From: Pedobacter insulae
GTDB taxonomy: Bacteria; Bacteroidota; Bacteroidia; Sphingobacteriales; Sphingobacteriaceae
Reading direction: 5' to 3'
NCBI RefSeq assembly: GCF_900113525.1
Contig: NZ_FOPP01000005.1
Coordinates: forward strand, 1-64,000
DNA length: 64,000 nt
A program made the translations under genes and the position numbers. Positions 46,625 through 56,507 of the stretch are shown piece by piece. The notes beneath the pieces are model-generated. The model was not told the DNA's origin, did no database searches, and saw only the letters and a program-made list of their open reading frames with translations. How positions within the stretch are numbered: position 1 is the stretch's first letter; each line of letters opens with the position of its first letter.

Positions 46625-48688
46625 TTACAGTCCCAAAAGAACCTTTTTCTCTACGTACTTATCTATAGAAGGATAATTGTATCCTCTCTTTTTCATTTCT
46701 TCAATATAGGTTGGCGTGGTTCCCGTTGCCATTGCCCCCACCACCGCTTCAACTGTTAGGGTTTTAAAGCCCAGCTTTTGATAGTTTTTGTAATCTTCGG
46801 CAGTTAATCCAAGAGCCTTCATAGAGACAAACGCTTCGGAAGTGAGTTTACCAAGTCCTAAATTTTCAAAACTCTTACAGTATGCTGGCGTTATGCCTAA
46901 TGCTTTAATGGCCATAAGTTCATCATCAGAGAATTTTAATCCCGCATTTGTAAATGTTCTGATATAATCTCCAGTAATATTAAGCGCCTTTTTTGCAATT
47001 ATCATCCCCAATTCAGACATATCATCCTCGTCGTCGTTACCATTTGTTTGATGGTTCGTATTAGTATTAATTTTTGGAGATTTAACGCCTGCATGAACGG
47101 TTGCATCACTAGCGCTTTTGGCATTTTTTAAAAATTCGCCATCTATACCCTGAGCTTTTAAAGTAATTAATTTACTCGGAGTAACGGTCTTATAACCCGA
47201 TTTTTTAATTCCAGCAACAAAAGCCGCGTCTACGTCTAGCGCTTTGAGTGGAATAAGATCCTGCAGACTTACATCGTCCAATCCCTGGTTTTTTAGAGAA
47301 TTAATATACTGCTCTGTAACACCCAGTGCAGAAAGCGGAATTAAATCATTTTTAGACAATCGAGTATAGCCTTGGTTTTTAAGCATTTTGATGAAATCCT
47401 TTTTTAGATTTACCATATAGAAAACCATAGCATCTTTTTCTTTGTTGGCAGCAATACCTTCCCTTTCTAAAAGTTTAAAAAAATCCTCATCCGCTCTAAA
47501 CTCATAACTGCCCATCCCTGCATTGCCATCAAACTTTCCAGTAAAATAGATCGTTCCAGCTTCTCTTGTTAGCGAAAAATTTCCTTTCTCCGCTGTTGGT
47601 ATATTTTTGAAGTCTGCTAAAGCAAAATCGCTGTTGTTATGATTATTGGTGTTGTCTTCATCTTCAAAGCGGATACTGATTTTATCCTTTTTGATAGTCG
47701 CAAACCAAGTCCCCTTATTGGAGACCTTTAAAAAACTACTGCTGCTTTTCCCATCAGTTGATTTTCCAAATGCTACGGGCTCATTTAATAGGGAAACAAA
47801 TACAAGCAGTAGCGGAACAATACATAGATATTTCCATGTAGCGTTGATATTTGATTTTTTTGATTTCATCATTAATAATCTTTTTTTAAGTATTGATTGA
47901 TTATAATTTGTAGTTAAACTTGCAGGGAAATTTGGAGCAGAGACCTTTACCAAGCTCATTTGGTAGCTAGCCGGCTCAATATCAGAATGCGTCAACAATT
48001 CGTTATCAGTTAAAAACTCCAGGTTATCCTCCATGGCTTTCCGATAATACCAGGCAAAAGGATTAAACCACTGAAAAATTAGCGCCAACTCCGCAAAAAT
48101 GATATCGTAACTATGGCCCTGTTGGATATGTATCTTTTCGTGTAATATAATCTGGCTATAGGTATCCCAGTCGTATTTATCAGGATTGATAAAAATATTA
48201 TTAGCAAATGAACAGGGAGCCTGTTCTCCTGTAAGTTCCACTATCCTAAATTTTCCATCCTGTATAAATGGCCGGGCATAACTCTTGTATATCAAAACGC
48301 AAAGTTGGAACAAGAAATTTAGGCCAAAAATGAGTACTCCAAGCCAGTATATCCATATAACTAAGGTAAGCGGTGAGATTTCTTTGAAGACTGACGCTTT
48401 TGTGGCGCTTGTTTCTTGCTTGGCTAAGTTGACACTATTGGTGGATGGTACTGGAACTCCTTCCACTTTCGGCGTGCTGTTTAATTCGGCGCCTAAAACA
48501 GCATTATTTGCTTTTCTAAAAGATAATTGCTGCGGAACAGGAATTAAAGGCAAACTAAATGAAAGGAATAAACAGCCTAATAAAACAAAGCGATTTAATG
48601 GGAAAAAGGTTTCTTTCTGCAATAACAATTTATAAAATATAAAGCAGCCAGCAAGCATCAAAGCCACATTTAAAGCATAGTTAATCAT
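46625..48688 (-). CDS. M56-family sensor metallopeptidase (BlaR1-like) with a C-terminal repeat domain
   Basis: 687 residues. Four or more membrane helices in the first 320 residues; zinc site HEKIH (183-187) with the third ligand in AELALIFQWFNPFAWYY. The BlaR1 penicillin-binding sensor domain is replaced by a region (about 430-687) of repeats of about 24 residues of the type LGITPAYCKSFENLGLGKL / LKALDVDAAFVAGIKKSGYKTV, five to eight of them. Upstream lies blaI, overlapping by 4 bases. In the family, the protease cuts the partner repressor on signal; the signal here is unknown. Confidence 0.82.
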   Translation of the reverse strand: MINYALNVALMLAGCFIFYKLLLQKETFFPLNRFVLLGCLFLSFSLPLIPVPQQLSFRKANNAVLGAELNSTPKVEGVPVPSTNSVNLAKQETSATKASVFKEISPLTLVIWIYWLGVLIFGLNFLFQLCVLIYKSYARPFIQDGKFRIVELTGEQAPCSFANNIFINPDKYDWDTYSQIILHEKIHIQQGHSYDIIFAELALIFQWFNPFAWYYRKAMEDNLEFLTDNELLTHSDIEPASYQMSLVKVSAPNFPASLTTNYNQSILKKRLLMMKSKKSNINATWKYLCIVPLLLVFVSLLNEPVAFGKSTDGKSSSSFLKVSNKGTWFATIKKDKISIRFEDEDNTNNHNNSDFALADFKNIPTAEKGNFSLTREAGTIYFTGKFDGNAGMGSYEFRADEDFFKLLEREGIAANKEKDAMVFYMVNLKKDFIKMLKNQGYTRLSKNDLIPLSALGVTEQYINSLKNQGLDDVSLQDLIPLKALDVDAAFVAGIKKSGYKTVTPSKLITLKAQGIDGEFLKNAKSASDATVHAGVKSPKINTNTNHQTNGNDDEDDMSELGMIIAKKALNITGDYIRTFTNAGLKFSDDELMAIKALGITPAYCKSFENLGLGKLTSEAFVSMKALGLTAEDYKNYQKLGFKTLTVEAVVGAMATGTTPTYIEEMKKRGYNYPSIDKYVEKKVLLGL

Positions 48689-49050
48689 GATTCCTTGTTT
48701 TTAATCAGGTTTACGATTTCCGTTAATTCATCTTCTGAGAGATTTTGTTCTTTTGCAAAAAAAGCTAACATCCGCGGGTAAGAGTTGTCAAAGTATTGAC
48801 TTACTACATCTTTTAATGCGTGTTTTTGATATTCCTCTCTACTAATTACCGGGAAGTAACAAAACATATTTCCCACTACATCATGCCCCAAAAACCCCTT
48901 CTCCTCTAAAATCTTAACCATAGTAGCCACACTATTATAATGAGGTTTTGGTTCTGGGAGCAAAGGAATGATGTCTCTGATAAACGCTTTATCAACATCC
49001 CAAAATGCCTGCATGATTTGCTCTTCTCTTTTTGCCAATTTGATCATCAT
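48685..49050 (-). CDS. BlaI/MecI-family transcriptional repressor
   Basis: 121 residues: a winged HTH (MQAFWDVDKAFIRDIIPLLPEPKPHYNSVATMVKILEEKGFLGHDVVGNMFCYFPVISREEYQ) and a dimerisation helix, the BlaI/MecI plan. A second Met at codon 2 is an equal start. Controls its own operon with the M56 peptidase, overlapping it by 4 bases. A 14-base palindrome over its -7 box is the likely operator. Confidence 0.9.
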   Translation of the reverse strand: MMIKLAKREEQIMQAFWDVDKAFIRDIIPLLPEPKPHYNSVATMVKILEEKGFLGHDVVGNMFCYFPVISREEYQKHALKDVVSQYFDNSYPRMLAFFAKEQNLSEDELTEIVNLIKNKES

Positions 49051-49091
49051 CTTAAAATTATATAACGAAGGTAGTACTAATAAATTAATAA

Positions 49092-49109
49092 CAAAACTAA
49101 TCGATTAGT
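49092..49109 (-). promoter_or_regulatory. blaI operator and promoter -7 box
   Basis: ACTAATCGATTAGT (49096-49109) is a perfect 14-base palindrome. On the minus strand the exact -7 box TAGTTTTG lies at 49099-49092, sharing four bases with it. The spacing and the ACTA...TAGT ends resemble MecI/BlaI operators. The gene starts at 49050. Confidence 0.6.
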
Positions 49110-49179
49110 AGTTTGGTAACATTATAGATACAAATCAGTCGTAATGAGTTTAACAGCCATCCATTTTTAGTCTTAAAAC

Positions 49180-49204
49180 ATTTGCGCAAATTTTAATACC
49201 TTTG
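49180..49204 (+). promoter_or_regulatory. ffh promoter box with adjacent 12-base palindrome
   Basis: TACCTTTG at 49197-49204 is an exact -7 box, 18 bases before the ATG at 49223. ATTTGCGCAAAT at 49180-49191 is a perfect palindrome just upstream, in the spacer. Confidence 0.5.
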
Positions 49205-49222
49205 TGCTTTAATATTAGGAAT

Positions 49223-50560
49223 ATGTTTGAAAATTTACAGGATAAGCTAGATAGAGCATTTAAAGTTTTAAAAGGACAAGGAAGTATTACTGAGATCAAC
49301 GTGGCAGAAACCATGAAAGAGATCAGGAAAGCGTTATTAGATGCCGATGTAAATTATAAAACCGCTAAAAGCTTTACCGATGATGTTAAAGAGAAAGCAC
49401 TCGGCTTAAATGTATTAACATCTGTTTCTCCAGGTCAGTTGCTAACCAAAGTTATGAATGATGAGCTTACCGCATTGATGGGTGGTGAAGTAACTGAGGT
49501 AGACCTAAAGAACAATCCAACTATTATTTTAATTGCAGGCTTAAACGGAGCAGGTAAAACTACTTTTACGGGTAAGTTAGCGCTTCACCTGAAAAGCAAA
49601 GGAAAGAAGCCTTTAATGGTTGCCGGTGATGTTTATCGTCCGGCTGCAGTAGATCAGCTCCAAATTTTGGGTGAGCAGATAGGTGTTCCTGTATATGCAA
49701 ACACGGCTTCAAAAGATCCGATTGCGATTGCCTTAGAAGGTGTTGCAGAGGGTAAAAGAAACAACAACAATGTAATTATTATCGATACTGCAGGTCGCTT
49801 ATCAATCGATGAGAGCTTGATGAACGAAATTTCGGAAGTTAAGGCGCAGACCAAACCTCATGAGATTTTATTCGTGGTAGATGCTATGACAGGGCAAGAT
49901 GCCGTAAATACGGCTAAAGTCTTTAACGACCGCCTTGATTTTACCGGGGTAGTTTTAACAAAACTGGACGGTGATACCCGTGGCGGTGCGGCACTCTCTA
50001 TTAAATCTGTTGTTAACAAACCCATTAAATTTATTGGAACGGGCGAGAAGATGGAAGCACTTGATGTGTTCTATCCAGATCGGATGGCTTCTCGTATTTT
50101 GGGTATGGGTGATGTGGTTTCCTTAGTAGAAAGAGCGCAACAACAATTTGATGAGAAAGAGGCCGCCGAACTACAGAAAAAAATCCGTAAAAATAAATTC
50201 GATTTCAACGACTTCTACAACCAGATTCAGCAAATCAAAAAGATGGGGAATATGAAAGACCTTGTGGGAATGATTCCTGGCGTGGGTAAGATGATGAAGA
50301 ATGTTGACATTCAGGATGACGCTTTCAAAAATGTGGAGGCAATCATTCAATCAATGACGCCTTTTGAAAAAGAGAATCCAGATAGCATACAACAAAGCAG
50401 ACGCCTGCGTATTGCCAAGGGTTCGGGCAACAAAGTGGAAGAGGTAACTAAACTGATTAAGCAGTTTGAAGACATGCGTAAAGTAATGAAGCAGTTTTCT
50501 AATCCCGCTGCCGCAGCCAAAATGATGAAGAATATGCCAAAGATGCCACAGGGGCGGTAA
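49223..50560 (+). CDS. ffh: Signal recognition particle protein Ffh
   Basis: 445 residues from the ATG at 49223; a TTG further upstream lies within the promoter box. NG GTPase domain with GLNGAGKTTFTGKLA and DTAGR, KLDGDTRGGAA, and a C-terminal Met-rich M domain (PGVGKMMKN, SNPAAAAKMMKNMPKMP) that binds signal peptides and 4.5S RNA. The RNA itself was not found in this window. Confidence 0.97.
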   Translation: MFENLQDKLDRAFKVLKGQGSITEINVAETMKEIRKALLDADVNYKTAKSFTDDVKEKALGLNVLTSVSPGQLLTKVMNDELTALMGGEVTEVDLKNNPTIILIAGLNGAGKTTFTGKLALHLKSKGKKPLMVAGDVYRPAAVDQLQILGEQIGVPVYANTASKDPIAIALEGVAEGKRNNNNVIIIDTAGRLSIDESLMNEISEVKAQTKPHEILFVVDAMTGQDAVNTAKVFNDRLDFTGVVLTKLDGDTRGGAALSIKSVVNKPIKFIGTGEKMEALDVFYPDRMASRILGMGDVVSLVERAQQQFDEKEAAELQKKIRKNKFDFNDFYNQIQQIKKMGNMKDLVGMIPGVGKMMKNVDIQDDAFKNVEAIIQSMTPFEKENPDSIQQSRRLRIAKGSGNKVEEVTKLIKQFEDMRKVMKQFSNPAAAAKMMKNMPKMPQGR

Positions 50561-50734
50561 CCGTTGGTAGCCGCTTAAGCTAGACCGCGGGGAACTTAAT
50601 TTTGAGTCTTGGCTTAAGAAAAAAGAAATTCTCCATCCTGTCAGATTAAACAAATTTCTTGCTGATTTGAATCGTAAAAAATCGCCTTAGAGAATACAGC
50701 AAATCCATTTTGCTTTGCATACATTTAATTACTT

Positions 50735-52273
50735 ATGCTAGTAAAAACCTATGGAAGTGCCGTTTACGGGGTCGATGCTTTAACGATTACTATTGAAGTA
50801 AACGTAAGTAGTGGCACCAAATATTTTATGGTGGGATTGCCTGATAATGCGGTAAAAGAAAGTATGTTTCGAGTGGCGAGCGCCATTAAAAATTCTGGTT
50901 ACCACATGCCACGACAGCGAATTTTGGTAAATCTTGCTCCCGCAGATATTCGAAAAGAAGGTTCCGCATACGACTTAGCGATTGCCATCGGTATACTCGC
51001 TGCCTCCCGACAAATAGACCCAGAAACGCTGGAGGATTATTTCTTGATGGGTGAACTTTCCTTAAATGGCGATTTACAACGTATAAAAGGGGCATTGCCA
51101 ATCTCTCTGCAAGCTAGAAATGCCAACTTTAAAGGCTTTATCCTCCCAAAAGAGAATGCCAATGAAGCGGGAATTGTAAACAATGTGATGGTATATGGAA
51201 TGGGGACTCTACTGGATGTCATCAATTTCTTTAAACATAAAGCCAAACCTCTTCCCGTTATCATAGATACGAGTGCTCGGTTTCTGAAGCAGATTAATAG
51301 CTACGAACAAGACTTCTCAGACGTAAAAGGTCAGGAAAACATTAAACGGGCATTGGAGATTGCTGCGGCAGGCGGCCACAATGTAATTCTGATTGGTCCA
51401 CCAGGCGCTGGCAAAACAATGCTTGCGAAGCGGCTACCTACTATCTTACCTCCATTAAACCTGCAGGAAGCTTTAGAAAGCACTAAAATATACTCGGTCG
51501 CAGGCAAACTAACTTCCTCCAATGCTTTGATGACCGAAAGACCATTCCGCTCACCGCACCACACAATTTCGGACATAGCCTTGGTTGGTGGAGGAATGAA
51601 TCCGCAGCCCGGTGAAATTTCACTTGCGCACAACGGCGTATTGTTTTTAGATGAATTACCCGAGTTTAAGAGAAGCGTATTAGAGGTTATGCGGCAACCA
51701 CTGGAAGAAAGGAAGGTGACTATTTCGAGAGCTCGCGTTTCTGTTGAATATCCAAGTAGTTTTATGTTGGTAGCCTCAATGAACCCCTGTCCTTGTGGAT
51801 TTTATAACCACCCGGAAAAAGAATGTATCTGTGCGCCAGGCATCGTGCAAAAATATCTCAGCAAAATATCAGGACCTTTGTTAGATCGCATAGACCTCCA
51901 TGTAGAAGTGACACCTGTTAATTTTAATGCCCTTTCCTCCTCCCGAGAGGCGGAAAAAAGCAGTGAGATTAGAAAAAGGGTAATGAAAGCAAGAACTTGG
52001 CAAGAAAAGCGATTTGCAGATGATGAATATGTACACTTCAATTCGCAAATGAGCCCTAATCGAGTGCGGCAGATTTGCAAGATAGACGAATCTGGGCAAG
52101 CCCTCATCAAAAAGGCGATGGAGAAACTGGGCTTGTCGGCCCGGGCCTTTGATAGGATTTTAAAAGTAGCTCGTACTATTGCCGACCTAGCAGGAAGCAT
52201 GAAGATTGAACAAGAGCATCTGGCTGAAGCGATACAATACCGAAGTTTGGATAGAGATAGCTGGGCAGGATGA
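50735..52273 (+). CDS. ComM/YifB-type Mg-chelatase-like AAA+ ATPase
   Basis: 512 residues. N-terminal S5-like domain (LVKTYGSAVYGVDALTITIEVNVSSGTKYFMVGLPD), Walker A GPPGAGKTMLAK, Walker B LFLDELPEF, and the C-terminal zinc-like motif CPCGFYNHPEKECIC. The family is ComM of naturally transformable bacteria, a helicase for branch migration. No other competence gene is near. Confidence 0.9.
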   Translation: MLVKTYGSAVYGVDALTITIEVNVSSGTKYFMVGLPDNAVKESMFRVASAIKNSGYHMPRQRILVNLAPADIRKEGSAYDLAIAIGILAASRQIDPETLEDYFLMGELSLNGDLQRIKGALPISLQARNANFKGFILPKENANEAGIVNNVMVYGMGTLLDVINFFKHKAKPLPVIIDTSARFLKQINSYEQDFSDVKGQENIKRALEIAAAGGHNVILIGPPGAGKTMLAKRLPTILPPLNLQEALESTKIYSVAGKLTSSNALMTERPFRSPHHTISDIALVGGGMNPQPGEISLAHNGVLFLDELPEFKRSVLEVMRQPLEERKVTISRARVSVEYPSSFMLVASMNPCPCGFYNHPEKECICAPGIVQKYLSKISGPLLDRIDLHVEVTPVNFNALSSSREAEKSSEIRKRVMKARTWQEKRFADDEYVHFNSQMSPNRVRQICKIDESGQALIKKAMEKLGLSARAFDRILKVARTIADLAGSMKIEQEHLAEAIQYRSLDRDSWAG

Positions 52274-52337
52274 AGCGATCAATTGTTCCGAAAATTTAAT
52301 CTAATTTGTTGATAGATAATATTCAAGAAAAATTTCC

Positions 52338-52345
52338 TAACTTTG
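52338..52345 (+). promoter_or_regulatory. Promoter -7 box of the zinc-ribbon coiled-coil gene
   Basis: TAACTTTG, exact TAnnTTTG, 49 bases before the ATG at 52395. Confidence 0.5.
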
Positions 52346-52394
52346 CAATCCGTTTAACGGAGCATAATACAAACCCCATAAATTATTTCATTTA

Positions 52395-53138
52395 ATGGAA
52401 CAAACAGTAGAGCAAAAGCTAAAAGCTTTATACGAATTACAGAACTTACACACCAAAATTGATAAAATACGTCAAATTCGCGGCGAATTACCAATGGAAG
52501 TCGCTGATTTAGAAGATGAAGTTGCTGGATTAGAAACACGCATACAAAAGATTAAGGCAGAATTAGACGATACTGAAGATGCAATCGTAAATCGTAAAAA
52601 CATGATTAAGGATTCACAAAACTTAATTAAAAAATACGAAACTCAATTAAAAGATGTTAAAAACAATCGCGAATACGATGCTTTAACTAAAGAAGTTGAA
52701 ATCCAAAATCTAGAGATACAAGTTTGTGAGAAGAAAATCAAGGAGCATGGCTTTGAAATCGCCTCAAAAACAGAAATTTACGATCAAGCTTTAGCAAATA
52801 TTGAGACTAGGAAGGGTGATTTAGAACTTAAAAAAGCAGAACTTGAAACCATTACCTCAGAAACGGAAAAGGAAGAGCAGGGATTGGTAAAGAAAGCAGA
52901 GAAAGCAGCAACTCAAATTGAGGAACGTTTATTAACCGCTTATCATAGATTGCGTACTAACGCAGTAAATGGGTTAGCAGTAGTTACAATTGACAGGGAT
53001 TCATGTTCAGGTTGCTTTAACCAAATTCCACCTCAGCGACAATTAGATATTCGCCAGCGCAAAAAAGTAATCGTTTGTGAGCACTGTGGCCGTATCTTAG
53101 TTGATGAAGCATTGACACAAGAACTAGCAGAAGCATAA
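52395..53138 (+). CDS. Coiled-coil protein with C-terminal zinc ribbon
   Basis: 247 residues. Residues 1-180 form a long coiled coil (EDEVAGLETRIQKIKAELDD, EVEIQNLEIQVCEKKIKEHG), and the end has a C4 zinc ribbon: CSGC at about 196-199 and CEHC at about 225-228, the layout of the conserved CT398/YqfO-linked group. Often called a DNA- or RNA-interacting accessory protein; function not settled. The strong hairpin terminator 21 bases after the stop ends the transcript. Confidence 0.8.
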   Translation: MEQTVEQKLKALYELQNLHTKIDKIRQIRGELPMEVADLEDEVAGLETRIQKIKAELDDTEDAIVNRKNMIKDSQNLIKKYETQLKDVKNNREYDALTKEVEIQNLEIQVCEKKIKEHGFEIASKTEIYDQALANIETRKGDLELKKAELETITSETEKEEQGLVKKAEKAATQIEERLLTAYHRLRTNAVNGLAVVTIDRDSCSGCFNQIPPQRQLDIRQRKKVIVCEHCGRILVDEALTQELAEA

Positions 53139-53159
53139 TAATTATGCACATGATATTTG

Positions 53160-53185
53160 AAGGGCTGGATTAAAATCCGGCCTTT
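53160..53185 (+). terminator. Rho-independent terminator of the zinc-ribbon gene
   Basis: AAGGGCTGGAT / ATCCGGCCTTT, 11 bp with two G-U pairs, 4-base loop, then a T-rich tail. It separates this gene from the convergent exporter gene. Confidence 0.75.
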
Positions 53186-53198
53186 CTTGTTTAACGAA

Positions 53199-55343
53199 TT
53201 AATACTTTCCAAATTGTCGCTGCCACATGGCGGAATACGGACCTTTTGCAGACATCAGAACCTTATGACTTCCCTCTTCCATAATTCTTCCCTTATGTAG
53301 CACCACGATGTGGTTGGCGTGGCGTATAGCGCTTAATCGGTGAGTAATCATAATAATGGTTTTGTGTTGTTTAATCAGCAGGTCAATTGTTTGCAGTACA
53401 TAGCGTTCTGATGCGGCATCTAGAGAAGAGGTGGCTTCGTCCAAGATCAAAATATCTGGATTTCTATACAAAGCTCTTGCAATAGCAATACGCTGTTTTT
53501 GTCCGCCAGATAAGGTTGCGCCGTTTTCCCCGAGGTGGGTTTGAAAACCATTGGGCAGACTTTCTATAAATTTAATGATATCCAACTGCGTACAGACATC
53601 TACAATCCGTTGCAGATTAGGTTCACGGTCTCCAATCGCAATATTGTCTATCATATTACCAGCAAACAGTGCTACTTTTTGAGGCACAACACCTAATCGA
53701 TTTCTAAGGGATTCATTGCTAAAATACCTTATGTCATATTGACCGATAAATATATTTCCTTTTTTTAAAGGATAAGTATTTTGAATCAATGACATTAAAG
53801 TTGATTTTCCCGAACCGCTCTCGCCAACTATAGCAGTAAAGCTGCCCACTTTAATATTCAAGCTTAGGTTTTCAAATACATTAACATTACCCGTATAGCT
53901 GAAAGTTACATTTTCAAAGCGTATATCCCCTATCAGGCCTGAAGTTAGTGCGATAGTTAAAACATCACTTTCTACCGCTAAATCCATCACGTCGAACAGC
54001 CTGTCGGCGGCTATCAATGCTTCTTGAATGGCTTTATTAGCGCTAATTAATGAGGCAGCAGGACCGGTAAAATAACCAATTAAGGTATAAAATGAAAAGA
54101 GCACTCCAGGGGTGATTTCATGAGCAAGGACATAGCTGGCACCCACCCAAAGCAAGACAATGGTCAGCATTTGCGAGGTCAATTCTACAGCAGAACCCGA
54201 GTAAACCATAGCTGTCCCCGATTTATATACTGTTCGCAGCAGTTTTATGAATTGAGTTTCAATTTTAAGGTTAGCGAATTCTTCCAAGCCGAAACTCTTG
54301 ATAGTACCCACGATGGTTAAGCTTTCAACCATTTGCGATTCGAGCTCTGCCGCATTTTCCATTACTCTACGCTGTATTCTTTTATTTATAGCATTACTTA
54401 CAACGTAGATGAACATATAGAGGGGAACTATTACGAGAACAAACAAAGCCAGTTTCCAATAATAAGCGAACATCAGGATAACAGAAAAGAGCACAATGAA
54501 TATATTTAGCATTAAGCCGATAGAGACCTCATTGATAAATGTTCTTATTTTAACTGCATCACCCACCCTAGCCATAATTTCACCAACTCTCATTGTGTCA
54601 AAAAACTGTTGTGGCAACTTTAGCAAGTGTTTATAATATCCTAAGATTAAACTCGCATCAATTTGCTGACCTATGCGCAGGATAAATAGGTTTTTTATCG
54701 TTCCGGTTAATACTTGTGTTAATAAAATTCCAATCATTAGTATACCCATCAGATTGAGTAAACTCCCGTTACCATCGACTAACACATAGTCGGTTATTTT
54801 TTGAACGAAAATTACCATACTCAACCCCAGAATGGTATAAATCAAAGAACCAAATATCACTTGAATAATGATGCTTTGATGGGGCTTTATCAATTGCCAA
54901 AAACGCCTGTAGTTGGATATTTTTTGATTTCCGGGCCTAAATTGTTGATCTGGCAACAACAGCAGTAAAGACCCTGTCCATTCATTAGTAAATTCAGCAA
55001 TTGCTTGTTGGTGGATTTTACCGTCAATGGGATCCATTACGGAGACTTTATTCCTGCTAACTTTATAAATTACCACATAGTGCGCCAAGTTTCCTTCAAG
55101 AATGGTATGCGCAATGGCCGGTAAGGGTATTTTACCTAGACTGCTTTGTTGTCCTTTAACGCCCTTGGCTTCAAAACCAAGTTTTGTTGCGGCTTCGATC
55201 AAACCCATTAAATTGGTTCCATTTACACCTGTGTTGGCATACTGCCTAACTTTAGCGATTGGTAATTTTAATTTGTAGTGAGCTGCTATAGAAGCCAAGC
55301 AGGCGGCACCACAGTCCGTTAGGTCTTGTTGCTTAATTCGCAT
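53199..55343 (-). CDS. C39-peptidase ABC exporter for double-glycine peptides
   Basis: 714 residues. N-terminal C39 cysteine peptidase: Cys11 in LTDCGAACL, His88 in LAHYVV, Asp104 in VMDP; it removes leaders after Gly-Gly. Six membrane helices follow (about 160-440), then an ABC domain with GESGSGKST, the signature LSGGQKQRIAIARALYRNP and DEATSSLD. All three catalytic residues are present, so it should process and export. The HlyD-type gene lies upstream, with an 11-base overlap; the likely substrate is the 62-residue peptide two genes upstream. Confidence 0.93.
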   Translation of the reverse strand: MRIKQQDLTDCGAACLASIAAHYKLKLPIAKVRQYANTGVNGTNLMGLIEAATKLGFEAKGVKGQQSSLGKIPLPAIAHTILEGNLAHYVVIYKVSRNKVSVMDPIDGKIHQQAIAEFTNEWTGSLLLLLPDQQFRPGNQKISNYRRFWQLIKPHQSIIIQVIFGSLIYTILGLSMVIFVQKITDYVLVDGNGSLLNLMGILMIGILLTQVLTGTIKNLFILRIGQQIDASLILGYYKHLLKLPQQFFDTMRVGEIMARVGDAVKIRTFINEVSIGLMLNIFIVLFSVILMFAYYWKLALFVLVIVPLYMFIYVVSNAINKRIQRRVMENAAELESQMVESLTIVGTIKSFGLEEFANLKIETQFIKLLRTVYKSGTAMVYSGSAVELTSQMLTIVLLWVGASYVLAHEITPGVLFSFYTLIGYFTGPAASLISANKAIQEALIAADRLFDVMDLAVESDVLTIALTSGLIGDIRFENVTFSYTGNVNVFENLSLNIKVGSFTAIVGESGSGKSTLMSLIQNTYPLKKGNIFIGQYDIRYFSNESLRNRLGVVPQKVALFAGNMIDNIAIGDREPNLQRIVDVCTQLDIIKFIESLPNGFQTHLGENGATLSGGQKQRIAIARALYRNPDILILDEATSSLDAASERYVLQTIDLLIKQHKTIIMITHRLSAIRHANHIVVLHKGRIMEEGSHKVLMSAKGPYSAMWQRQFGKY

Positions 55344-56505
55344 AGCACTGCAGCCAGTCGCTTACATGGTCAAATAATAACTGATAAAAACTCCGTTCGG
55401 TTATAATAAAATTAGCTTTCAAGGTCATTCCTTTCCTAATTTTACCTTTATACCTACTTTTCAATGCTAGATACTCGCTATTTAATTGACACTTTACCTT
55501 GAAATAAGCGTTATTATTTAGCACAATCACATCATCCGAGATATCAACAACCTTTCCTGTCAGCATGCCCCACTGGGTGTAGTTAAAGGCGTCTATCTGA
55601 AAACGAACAGACTGACCTTTTTTTATGAAACCGATATAGGACGGACTTACATAACAAATGGCTAATAATGAACCATCCGGACTAATCTCTCCTATTTTTT
55701 GATTTGCATACACATGCGCACCAATTTGTAATCCAATTAAATTTTGGACAGAACCCGTTATGTTCGCTTTTACAATATATTTTTTCCCTTGTTCATTAAG
55801 CTGGTCTTTTTGCGCATCTATAATTCTCAATTCATCACGATATCGAATTCCTTCAAGCAGCCATTGGCTCTTATACTTTCTATCTACCCTCTGCTGTTCC
55901 ACCAGCGCTTGTTCATAATTAAACTTATACTTTTCAAGTTCAGCAAGAGAAATTACATTTTTAAGAAACAATTTTTGATGTCGTTGAAAACTAAGATCCG
56001 CGTGTTGCCTTATGTTTACTGCGTAGGCTCGCTCTTCCGCGAATAGATGCCAACTTGCACTATAAACTGCTGTTTTTAGCCTGTTCAGCTGTATTTTCGA
56101 GCGAGCGTCTATTGCTGCCGTAAGCTGCTCTACATCTAATAGTTGATCTCGTAATTGTAATTCATGCTCCGCTAGTAGTTCGCTTTGCTGCTTGCCTAAG
56201 GTGTTATCGATCATTAATAAAGTTTCCCCCTTCTTTACTTTTTGGTTATCGGATAGATTAACTTCTACTAGTCTGCCGTTAATGGGCGCAATTAATTCCG
56301 CCTTTGCACACGCACTTTGAATTATACCTTGAGACCTCACACTTATCGTTGTCGTTAAAAAAGGTAATAGGCCCAACGACGTTATCAAAAACAGGAGAAA
56401 AATAGTATAGATCACCTGGCTTTTAATTCCAATTTGTTTAAGATAAACCAGCCGAGTATTTACTGTTGCTTCTTGTTTAAATTCCTGCATAGAAAATGGC
56501 AGCAT
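55333..56505 (-). CDS. HlyD-family membrane-fusion adaptor
   Basis: 390 residues. One N-terminal membrane helix (about 33-52, TIFLLFLITSLGLLPFL), a lipoyl-like half (PINGRLVEVNLSDNQKVKKGETLLMID), a long coiled coil of about 120 residues, then the return half with GSVQNLIGLQIGAHVYANQKIGEI. It connects the ABC exporter to the outer membrane. It starts two bases after a perfect hairpin; a second Met (56490) is a possible start. Translation probably couples to the peptide gene in front. Confidence 0.9.
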   Translation of the reverse strand: MLPFSMQEFKQEATVNTRLVYLKQIGIKSQVIYTIFLLFLITSLGLLPFLTTTISVRSQGIIQSACAKAELIAPINGRLVEVNLSDNQKVKKGETLLMIDNTLGKQQSELLAEHELQLRDQLLDVEQLTAAIDARSKIQLNRLKTAVYSASWHLFAEERAYAVNIRQHADLSFQRHQKLFLKNVISLAELEKYKFNYEQALVEQQRVDRKYKSQWLLEGIRYRDELRIIDAQKDQLNEQGKKYIVKANITGSVQNLIGLQIGAHVYANQKIGEISPDGSLLAICYVSPSYIGFIKKGQSVRFQIDAFNYTQWGMLTGKVVDISDDVIVLNNNAYFKVKCQLNSEYLALKSRYKGKIRKGMTLKANFIITERSFYQLLFDHVSDWLQCYAN

Positions 56506-56507
56506 AA

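Noticed and set aside
48285..48635. 116-codon plus-strand frame inside the M56 gene
   Set aside because: Antisense of a coding membrane region with no protein-like features.
51802..52200. 132-codon minus-strand frame inside the ComM-type gene
   Set aside because: Fully inside a well-supported gene in another frame, Arg/Ser/Cys-rich with no domain; a shadow.
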